A stretch of 64,000 nucleotides of DNA, from assembly GCF_000003815.2 (NCBI RefSeq), contig NC_049996.1, positions 11,324,856-11,388,855 on the forward strand, given 5' to 3'. Source of the stretch: Branchiostoma floridae. Taxonomy: Eukaryota > Chordata > Leptocardii > Amphioxiformes > Branchiostomatidae. How positions within the stretch are numbered: the stretch's first letter is position 1; the number at the start of each line of letters is the position of its first letter. The notes below the pieces were generated by a model. That model was not told the DNA's origin. It saw only the letters and a list, made by a program, of their open reading frames with translations, and searched no databases. Shown here piece by piece: positions 34,038-46,000 of the stretch. Both the position numbers and the translations under genes were made by a program.

Positions 34038-37000
34038 TCAGTCTCTGCTTGTGCTGATGCTCTGTTGTTGCCTGGAGACCACAGTGGTCACGCCCGTTTT
34101 CTGTGTGAACGTCGTGCTGGGCGGTATGGTAGTGGTCGGTTTCGTCCTGGTCGTGTGGCCGGTTTTCTGCGTCATCGTTGTGGTGAACCCGGTCTTGATG
34201 AGGGTTTGCGGGCTGGCGGAGCTTGGCGGGAGGGCGATGATACGCGGTCGTGCCGTCAGGTTGACCTCGCCACGACTTGCCTCCATCATGATGTTAGCCA
34301 TGGTGTTCTCAATTACATCTTCCAGCAGGCTGGCAAACTCGGGAGTCCTGAAAATACAAGATTCAGTATGAGCTACATGTATTATAACAATATATATTCA
34401 ATTTGGTGAAACCAGGAAGACAAATGACAAGGATACTACTAATACTAGGCAAGATTCTACATAGAATTTCCTTTTTACTTTCAGCCTGACTGTCACACAA
34501 TTTTGCATGTCAGGGGCTGAATCGGTCTCCTACCTGAGAGCTGTACAGGAATTGTACAGGACTATTTCTATAATGTCTACGCACACATAGTTTAAGTTTC
34601 TATTGAAGAAAACAGCTCCAAGATCATAGGCAGTAACAATACTGCATACATTTTGCACAGTTTAGAGAATGGCTTGAGATTGTTACTGTTATTTCATGGC
34701 ACGTTTCCTTATGTTTGTTTATGAATTGGTCTTTTTGTATGTTTCTGAGAAGAGAACAATATATGTCAAGCTTTATTGACACAACAAAAAGTACAGTGAC
34801 TTTTGTATGGTCAACCATAAACTACAAAGAATACAGAATAGATCTTAAAATTCTACTTATTAAACAATATAGGATAATAACATTCTACTAATTGAACAAT
34901 ACATGGATAGGATAACAAGAAAAATTCCATGCAATCAGGTGGGGCTAAATGTGTCTTTTCTGATCATAAAGCAATCTTGTATGCATTTACCCATCTTAGC
35001 GTTATGATAGATTTGGATCTAAAGTGTAAGATATAGTGACTGTCGTATATCTGACCTCTTGAGAGCCTGTTGCTGCTCCAGCTTGGCCTCCAGCTCCATG
35101 GTCTCCTCCACTCCCAGCGCATCTATCCGCTCCGGGCTCTGCTCAGCAGCGGGGGTGGGAACCTCGTACGAGGGCTCAGGAGACTGTCAAGGTCAACACA
35201 AGGTCATAGTTAGTAAGCACATTGTCTCTAGATTCATGTTGTGGAAGCAAAAACTTTATCAGTGTGCTTGGATCCTGCCAACATTCTTTAATCACTTGTC
35301 TAATTGCAAATTTTTCTGTCAAGGTCAATTGAAAGGCTTTGGTAAAGATATTGTCTCTAGCATCATATTGTGGGAACAGGAACATGTTTTTATGTAGATT
35401 TTGCTTGAATCCTGCAAATATTGTTTCTGAATCATTTGTCTAATTGTGAAAGTTTGTATGCTAGGCATTCCTTCCATTGGAAAAATGTGATAATGTATAG
35501 AAGGCTGAAGAAGTCTTCTCTAGTCTTACCAGTCCTTATGATGGCTCCAGGGACTGTCAAAGTCAACACAAGGTCATTGTCTCTAGATTCATTTTGTGGA
35601 AACAAAGCTTTCTCAGTGTGCTTGAACCTGTAAACGTTAAACTTCATTCTTGGATCATTTGTCTAATTGCAAATTATTAAAGTTTGTATGCTACACATTC
35701 CTTCCATTGGAATAATGTGATAATGTATGGACATCTTAAAGAAGTCTTCTCTATTCTTACCAGTCCTTGTAGCTCAGGTTCGACGTCTGGAGACACAGCA
35801 ACGGGAGGCTCCTCCAAGGGGGACACCCCCTCCCCCTCCTCCTGTCCGTAGTCGGGAGACTGGGGCAACGACGGCTCCCCTAGCGGTTTCTCACTGAACT
35901 GCGAAAAGTAGGGAATGGGCTCGTTCTTGATGTTGTCCACTGCTTCCTGGAAGTTAGGATCATCCAACAGGTCCCTGGAAAATCAATATCAAATGTCTTA
36001 AGTACATGTAATTCTTTTACTGTACGAGTAAACGAACAAGCATATGGAAAACATACAACTGTGAAAATACAGACAGACCAAAAATGATACCTCTCCATAA
36101 CCTAGTAGCCTCCTCCATTGACCCTGGACTGTCATGTCTGATTAACAAGTAGTGCTGTCAACTCTAACCTCTACTTCCTGCCACTACGGCATGTCTGACC
36201 TTTGCTTCCTACTTACTGATTTCCTGTCACTCTACTTACAGTGTATTCAAATATCTAGACACACACCAATACAAACTAACAAACACAATGATGACAAAGA
36301 GTCCATACATGCGTGGAGTCAAATATTGGCATTAATCTTAGCATTATCAGTAAGTACTAGTTGGACTATTGAATGTCTCAAATCATCAAATCCTGAGTTA
36401 TAGTAGAACATGGTATGAAAGATCTCACCTGAGAATGTTGGACAGTACGTGGGACATTGTGTCCTTCTCCTCATGGCTGACCTCTCCAAGGTCGACCGGT
36501 CCCTCCTCCTCTCCCTCCTCACCGAACATCCTCTTCTTCAGGCTAGCTGTCAGCTCTTCTCCCAGGGTCCTTTGGGAAAACAATGGATGTAAACTACTTC
36601 AGTAACTGATTGGAGAATACACTTTGCAGTTACTAGTTCTACTGAACAACAAAGTAGAAACAACTCAAATATTTTTGCTGCCAAAAATTATTATTGTAAC
36701 ATGTCCAGAACATAACATATCAAAACTGGAAGTTTTGCTGCAGTACCGTAGAAAGATGCTAGAAGGCCCATTGCCAAACTTGACCTTCATTTCCCCAATA
36801 CCAGCCAACCCAATGACCACATATCATTAAGATCCATTGATAGCTTCTTGAGTCATTATACTGTGCACAACCAACACATGCCCAGCCAACCACAAATACT
36901 AGTAGCAATGAAAACATATTACTAACCTTCTTGGTGAAGGTGTGAAAGTTTGTATGTTGGTGTATCTAACAATAAGCAAACGTGTAGAAAATCCCCACCT

Positions 37001-40000
37001 GTCTATGAACATGACCTTGGCCTCCTCAGGGAAGTACTGCTGGAACTCCTCGATGGAATGTGTGCGAGCTGTGGCTCCCAGGTGCAGGAGGAAGGCCCGC
37101 GGAGGCTGCGGCTGCTCCCAGATGTCATCAGATGGCTGCGACTTCTTCAGGTCAGGGGTGGACTTCCTGATGGGAGGGAGGGTCTGGGGAAGAAGGAATA
37201 TTCATCAATTTTCTTGCTTCTTTTTCTTTTCTTGATTAACGCTAGTTAACCTTTATCCACATGGCAACCTTTATCCATTGTTTATAAAAACGAGGTATTT
37301 AGGGATACGTAATCGACGGACGTTGGTTTCAAATTGCAATATTTTCATAGCATTCCTGTCTGAAACACTCGTCTGTCAACTTGATATCTCTAAATGCTCC
37401 GATTTTATATACAACGAATAAAGGTTACCCCGCGAATTAAGGTGAACTAGCGTTACCACCTTAGTCATGACATTTTTGTGCAAACAACAAAAAAAGCAAA
37501 CTAACAACTCTAATCTCAGGGCATATTTTCAGAAAGTACATGTATGGGGGAAAAAAGGAAGAATTTCTATCCCCTATATTGTACCTTTCCCTAATTGATT
37601 ATTAGTTGATCAAAGTCGCCAATATCTACCAATATGACAAGTCAGTTTAAACATGAATCAACTGTCATTTTTTTTGTCAATTACCTGCAGTTGATTTTTG
37701 GAATTCTTCTTTCCTTTTCAACTTTTTAAAACTGCCATGTTTCAATCTATGTTTTTCCCAGCTTACCTTTTTTTAATCAACACATCTAAATGTAAACATC
37801 CATGACAAAGATATTCTATGCATGCAGATCTTAATCAACCCTTTTTTCTTACCCACCTGATATCGTTTTAAGTCTCCCTCAGAGTTAGACCTCTGTGGTT
37901 GGTCTACCCCCGACCGACATGGCCGCAGCACGCCTGACGTTGTCGTGCGAGATGGCGGCCCTTTCTCCTCGTCTGCCGTCATGTTGTCCTCCGTGATCGT
38001 GAACTCGTATTTCTGGCGTTCCTTCTCTGCTTCCCAGCGCTGTGAGGTTACCACAGGTTAGGTTAAGGTGAAAGTAAAGTAAAGGACTTCTACTTTTCTA
38101 CAGCTTAATGCTATAGGTCGAAATATTTGTGGTGTTTTATCCCAAATTAGCAGTTTTGGGCAACTTTGCTGTGCATTCACTACAAATATGTGTCTCCAAT
38201 TGTCCTGTATTATTGCAAAATCTATTCCTTGTGAAAATGAGTGAATTTAGTTTAACAGTTTTGACCCTCTCTGGGATTCAATGTTTTGTACCTTTCTCAT
38301 CAGACTCAGAATCTTGCTTGACTTGAAACATTTATCCACTAACTTAATCAATTCTATCTAATATACAAGCACTAGAGGCATTTCCTGCTATACCTTCAGT
38401 TCCTTCTTGTATTTGGCCATCTCTGTCTCATCGGTGACCTCACAGATGAGGTCAAGATCATAGAAGGATGGCACGCCCTTGGCAGTGAAGACGACCTTGC
38501 ACAGAAGGCTCTCCTGTGGCTGTAGGACTCCTGACGCAGGGCTGATGCCCAGGCACTGTAAAGAGACAGTACATGCGGTAAGTTTTAGTGATAGCCCTTA
38601 GATTTCCATTGTCTTCTGTTCAGCAGCAAGTTTAGGTACATTTAATCCTAAAGTCATTTATGAAAAATCTTTGACAATTCACAGCTTTAGAGAATGGATA
38701 TACTTAGAGGCAAGTTTTCCTCCTAGCCCTCTGTTATGTGTGCTGTCTAACTATATACTGTAAGTTCATTTATGTTCGCGAGCACTTAATTTCGCGAGTT
38801 TGAGCAAATCAGGAGTTCGCGAGATCTTTGAGTTCGCGAGCGGGTGTTTCAATTATTTTTCAAAAGTTACGATCCGGTACTATGACGGTAGCGAGTACCC
38901 CCCTCCCACCCACACCGCAACACCAGTCATACCGTCAAAGGCGGCATTTACGCCTTGAAGTTCATAGTTCCCATTCAAACAATGTCTAAAGTTGATGTAC
39001 TCGATAAAAAAAAATGTGTTTCTACCGAGCCACTGTCTCATTTTTGAGCTCATTTCGGCCGTAATTTGACGACAGCGCACAGAACGCAACAGGGCCAAGG
39101 ACCTCTGATATGTCGCAATCACATTTGCCGCACAGGCTGACGGGATACCCCACGCCAAGCCAAGCGACGCGGGCGCCATTTTGAAACTTTTTCAGTGTGA
39201 AAGACGGCGCTAAGTTTTAAACTTTCAGCGTAATTTGTGGACACAAGTTGTACACAAGAAGGTGAAGAGTTCATCTCTCCCATATTTAAAGTAGTTCTAA
39301 CCCAGAATTATGAAATGAACGTCTTATTTTCGGCATGTAAGCGGAGTTGTGTTTGCCACGTTTCTAGTCATGAAAATTCCCAGCTATTATTGTTGTAAAC
39401 CTGCTGTAATTCCATACCTTTTCTTGTATTTTTAAAGACGAATACAGTTTTAATTTTTTGCTTCGTTCGTAACTTGTAGAAATCTAGTAAAACTAGGAAA
39501 ATGTACTAAGTAAATTGCAGCCACGGCGTGCACGTACTACTGAACAAAGCCGACAAGATTCTTTTTTCTCCGTTCGCCAGTGGCACATATCTACACAATA
39601 ATGATTCCATGTATAGTTAATGTGTTGAATTAACTTTTATTTCGGTTTGAAAATAATAAATGGTCTGTTATCAATTCAGTCTTGTCATTGGTATAAGTTG
39701 CAATCATAGTACACACGTAGTTGAGACTGGATTTTTGGACGGAAGGTGTGGGGAGGGGGACGATGTTGAACATGCATATTCGCGAGTAGATGACTTCGCG
39801 AAGAGAAGGTCTAAGCGAAATACGCGAACTTAAAAATCTCGCGAACTTAAATGAACTTACAGTATAGGGTGAGCCTGCTGGACAGAGCTGCATGGAAGCA
39901 CGGCGTGAAGACTAGCTGACTGCTGTATACCCGTGTAAGGGACCCCAGCAGCAGTATACTCAAATACTGGATACCACTACTTGTCCTCTTGTGGAATTTT

Positions 40001-43000
40001 TGCTAAGGAATGTCTGACACAGACAACAAACTGAACTCCTTCAACTGGCAAGATTGGAATCTGGACTAAAACTGTACCTGACTGGCGAGTGCGGATGTGT
40101 AGTGCCACTCAAAGGACACCACGTGGTCGGTGGAGCGGTTGTACAGGAACAGGACCGTGCGCTTGCGGCTGAAGAGCGGCATGTTTCCAAACGACACCCG
40201 CTCCTCGTTCAGGAACACCAGCTGGCCCGGAACAGGGACACTTTGGACACCTGGGATAGCAAAATAACAACAACGTCAAAAACTATCAGATAATCTTCTT
40301 TGTGTGCCCAAAACTGAATTATGATAGAAAACAAAGTCTTTGTTTTTTGTTTATTGCTTGTTTATTTGCACATACATGTCATAAAATTACAAAGGGTGAA
40401 AACAAAACATGCTGGAACCAAAAACCGAAGAGGGTTATTTTGGGTTACCCCTTACTGGAGTTAAACAAAGTCCTTGTGTGGTACTTGCTCTCATGTTTAT
40501 TACTTTCTGTAGAATGATATATGAACATGAAAATAAATGGGCATATGAGTGATTGCACTTTTCTGGTTGTGTGTACTAGTATAAATTAGATCTGTTAAGC
40601 AATCTAGTATCCCAGAGCCAATGGGTGAACAAGTATACACAGCTAATGGAGTTTTGAAATAGATCAATAAAAAGAAATTTCCACACAGCATTGTGGAGTG
40701 GTCCATTGTCTCTTAGTTTGAGCATTTCAAAAGCTATAAAAAATTGAGAAATCAAGTTGTGTACCTTCAAGTCATCTTTACACTTACCTGGAACCCCGCT
40801 GAAGGAAGCCTGTTCAGTGATGGGCATGGTATCTCCCATGATCCTCCTGTCGTACCCCACTCCTGTGAAAGTGATGAGAGCTGTGTCCCCTCCCACAATG
40901 TGAATGGGCACATCCACCTACAAACGTGGAAATACATGCATTGACTTGTTGAAAAATAGAGAAAAAAGGACAATATTTGTCATGCAAAACACTACCTATA
41001 GTACTAATGGACAGTTACAGTTACAGTTAGTGTGTCTGTGACATCAATCTGATTCTGAGGCAATCTGGCATTTGACTAACTGATACAAAGAGTATGTCAA
41101 TAACACTTAATGATTAATCAAGGATGACTAATAATATGCTGTGTACAACTACAGCAGCCAATGATGCTTCACAAATAATCTACCGATAACGCTTAGAGCA
41201 GGCAGGTTGTGATTAACAATGAATTGAAATGATACAGCACAAAGCATGACACTAAGACAATATAGCAAGAAGCCCTTACCATGTATGTCTTAGCTTCAAA
41301 CGGTGAGAAGACCCATTCTATATCAGCTGTCCTGCCTGGAGGAATATCCCCTATGGGGTTCAGACATTCAAAGATCTTCTGGTTGTAGTTCTCCCCCTGT
41401 AGGAGGTCAAGCGGGGTCAGGTCCAGACGGTAGGTCACGGGAACGGCACCTCCATTGTACAGCTCATAAACCTGGGGGGAGAGAACACAGTATGAAAACT
41501 GCATTGCTGTTTTGTACTTTCATTTGAGCCAGCTACATTGTTGAGATTCATAGTTTCAGTAAAATAGTGTTAAGTAAAATGGTAAGCTTACTCTACTGTG
41601 GTATTTTTCAAACAAATTTCGTAAAATTTCTATTGAATCTATTTAATCTCATTGAACTCATTTAATACAATAACCAGCTTTTCAGCACCAAGGTGACTAA
41701 GAGAAAATCTTGACACGTTTGCTGCAGTTTTATTTTCCTGGTTTTTGAAATTTTGACACCATGAATATGCATTTCCATTGTATAGCTACTACACTACAGA
41801 ACTGTTTCAGCTGCGAGTTTAAAATGCAAAAACCTATTTTCTGTTCAATTAGTTAGGTCCCCTCAAAAATAAATGAATTTACAGTATTGTGGATCAATAG
41901 CTATTTGAACAAGGTTCCCTCCTTCCCCTTGCCTCTTGATAAATTCTGCTGCTTAATTGAAGACATCTTAATTTCATGCATGTCGTTGTGTTTAAACCAA
42001 TGCTCCCCAACACCAACACCAACACCACCTTCAGAATGGACTAGTCCTGACCTGTTTTGGCGGGAACGTTGCGCCGACAGGAACGGGAGCGAACATGTGC
42101 TTGCTGCTGGGGAAGTGGACATATTTCCTCTCCGGGTCGACCGTCACCCCGACAAAGTTCAACAGGATCTCCCGCCCTCGCATCAACTTAAACAGCACAG
42201 GCAGTCTGTCTGTACCCACCATGTCATGGCTGGGGAGAACACAACATTAGGATTAGAACCAACTTAAACAGCACAGGCAGTCTGTCTGTACCCACCATGT
42301 CATGGCTGGGAAGAAGATGACATTCGGATTCAAACACTGCATTTTTACCAATCTTTGGTTCATACATTCATTTCTGAATACCCAAGTATCCCTACAATAA
42401 ACGATAAGCATTCCAATTTAAATTCTACTTGGTCTCCAGTGAAATATTAAGATCAAAACACTGCATTTCTACCTATCTTTGGTTCATAAAATGGTTTCTG
42501 AATCCGAAAATATTCCTAGAACAAAAATATGCATTTTGATTTAAATTTTTGATGGTCTCCTGTCAAACTGCAGTGCAACATCATGAGAAAGCATTTCAGA
42601 ACTAGAGATACATCCATTCTAGAAAAAGCAAAATATGGGATGGGATATAAACATACAACAAATTTCTTTAATAGCCCTATATCTAACAGTTACAGCAACA
42701 TTCTGGAATCAATTACAAAGAATCACTTTCCTTCCAAAAGACGTTTCACCTCACCTGTAAGTGAAAGTCACCGTCTGTGTCTGTCCGGGGTCTAACCGTC
42801 CCTTCTTAGGTTTGACAGAGAAGAGTCTGTTGTCTGTGACCCTCATCTGGTGCAGCTCCTCCTCATCAAACTCCCCTGTCTCCGCCCAGTACTCCAGCTC
42901 CAGCTGCAGGTCTGTCGGGAACAGGAACGCCCTGGGGAGAGAAAACATTTTTTTTTTTACCTCTTTGAAAATGGAGATTGTTTTCTATCTACTTGTTTGT

Positions 43001-46000
43001 GTGTCTTGGTGTTTGTCTGCAGCGTTTAGTATCATAGCCAGTTTTTCAGCACCAAGGTCAGGATCAGGAAGGTACTGTAATTCTAAAATGTTTGCTGTGG
43101 TTTTAGCTTCAAGCTTTTTGTGGTTACCTCTCTATCAAAATCATGATATCATGAATTTCCATTGTACTGTCACTCTACTACAGAATTGAACAGGAATGCC
43201 CTGGGGAAAACAATCTTCTTTTACCTTTGTGAAAATGGAGATATTGTTTTCTGTATAATTGTTTGTTTGTTTGTGTTGCTGTATCTCTGCAGACACTTGA
43301 GTGACGTGTTAAAAAGGGGTGGGCTGAATAGGAGCAAGTGAGGCATGCCACAAGTCATTGTTCTACCGACACAACTAAATCAGGTCTTCAGTTATTGTTG
43401 TTACTGTTGCTGTTGTTGCTGTAGAACTGACATAATATTTTTGAAAAAGCTCCTGTTTCTTCATTATCAAACAGAAGAAGACCATATTGATTATCTTAGC
43501 TTAATGATTTTCATTGAACAAGTAAGGTTCATAGAATGTTAATGATACAAGAGAATAAAAACAACTTGTATAGACAGTAAAATGACATAGATCGCAATAG
43601 ATCTAAGTAGTGAAATAAAGTATTTTGTTTCTGTCAGAAATGGCAAATAGCAAACATTTTAGCTCTGATAAAACCCATCCTCACCATTCAGATGTGACGG
43701 TGCCCGTGTTTTCCAACAGTAGGTCCACCACACAGGCTTCACTTCCTACAGGCGCTGCGCTGAAGTTGAAGTCCAGAATGGCTCGGGTGTACACAGGGGG
43801 TCTGTATCTGGTACTGTGGGGAAATTACACTTCATTATTCTAACAACTTTCTTCTTGTTCCTGTCCTATGTCCCAAAACTCAATTACTCACTTAAATCAT
43901 TCCAACAGCTTTCTTCTTTTTATTTATGTATGTGCCAAACCATAGCAAGTTGAGGGCTCGAGCATGGGGTGAGGGGTTTGTCTAGGTACAGGTGGCTTAT
44001 GGATGGCTGGTGGCTTTTGGCTCCTCAGTGAGCAGGGATGCCACTCTTTGACCGCCACTCTACTATGTGGTACGTATAGCTATTGGGTGAAGTTATTGGC
44101 CAAGTTTTGGGCCTGGAAAGTGCATTTTAGAAGGGGTGTTCCATACGTGTGCCTTTTTCATGTAACAATTTTTGTGCATGTTGCCAACATTGAGTTCTTT
44201 TATGAAATTTAGAGATGATGTCTATATCTTGTTCATTACAGATGGTTGTCTTTCACTTTAACTTTGACAGGGATTTATCTAAGAACAGTTTATACTTCAG
44301 CACTATGGACAAGGCTTTCGATAGAGAGAAAGGGGAGATGACCATACCTGTGCCTGGTGGGCTGAACATAAGTGAGTTCATCGTCTGCAGGATCGGAGTC
44401 CAGGCACAAGTTCATGTTGTCCAGTGAGAACAGCGACCACAGCTGACGCTTGCTGATGCCAATGCCGCTGCCATAGCAACGGGCGTCCGTGGCAACCAGA
44501 GTGGGGTACACGCCCTGGACCACCACCTCACACAAGTCCGCTGGGTCAGGAAACACTGGGTTCACACTGCGACCTGTTGGTAGAAAAAGTAAACCAAATA
44601 TCAAAACCTGAAGTTGCAATGCAGTACTGTAAAAAGCCGCTAGGAGGCCCATTATCAACTTGACCTCTGTTTTCCCGACCACTACCCACCTATCATATAT
44701 CACCAGGGTACTTCCCGGGCTTCTTGAGTTATGCTGTCCACAAACAAAACAAAAAAACATCCAGACAAAAAAATGGCACCAAAAACATAAAGGTAAAAGG
44801 CCTTCTGTTGAAGAATATTTCAAAGCAGAGTACCTTTGGAGAATAAGAAGAGTGGAGTTGATACATTCTGCTTACCCTGAAGATGTGTTAACTTTTGATT
44901 TCTCTGCTATATGTTTATAATTTCATAACAGACCCCACTGCTCTATCATACACTAACAGTCTCATACATAAAATCCTATTCACACCATCGCCCCCTCCCC
45001 CACTAAACTGCCCCCCTCCTGCACTAAACTGCCCCCCTCCACCACTAAACTACCCCCCTCCCCCAGTAACTGCCCCCCTCCCACACCCACCATCAGGAGT
45101 CAGCAGCTGGTACATGATGTGGAAGGTGTAGCTGGCTCGTCTGATTGGTCGGATGGCCCCTCCCCCACTAAACTACCCCCCTCCCCCAGTAACTGCCCCC
45201 CTCCCACACCTACCATCAGGAGTGAGCAGCTGGTACATGATGTGGAAGGTGTAGGTGGCTCGTCTGGTTGGTCGGATGGTCAGCAGGATCCTGTTCTTGG
45301 CTCGGGCTGGCAGCATCCCCCGGTCCTTCTCCAACTCCAGTACTGTTGACCAATGAAAAAAAAATTAAGCATTTTGAAAAAGTAAACACTTCATCATGAT
45401 TGTGATTGCAAGACATTATAATATCTGCTTGTATTTGATCATCATGGAGACGGCTTTTGATGCATTTGATATGTAACAGCATTTCAAAAGACTAGACTAA
45501 GTATGTTTCTATTAAGCTGGGTTAAGATTTAGTCATTGTGATTTCACATACAGGCAATCATCCCATAATTTGATTACCAGCTTGCAAGAGAAATCTCCAG
45601 AGGGAAGTATTACTTTTCCATAGTGTAATATTTTAACAAAAAATAATATATTTGTATATTTGGCAAAAAGGGCTCTGACTATCTTACTAGCAGTTTTACT
45701 TTCAAAGTAAAAAAAACAACTTTTGATGCAAATAATGTTCACGTTTCCAGGAAAAGTTACATTCAGATTTTGGCTCAATAAGCAATTTGGGAGCAAAAAT
45801 GTCGTTTGTGGCTCTTTTGAAAGCAGAAAAAAGTAACTAAGACATAACATTTTACATGGAAAATAGATCTATTGTATACTACTAGGAAAAGGTGTAGGCA
45901 ATGGCCAAGACTTCTAGATTTAAAAGAATGACCACATGTAATGTGCCATATTTCACAAATGTGCATATTGGGCACTACTGGTGTCAAATTTGAAATCTAT

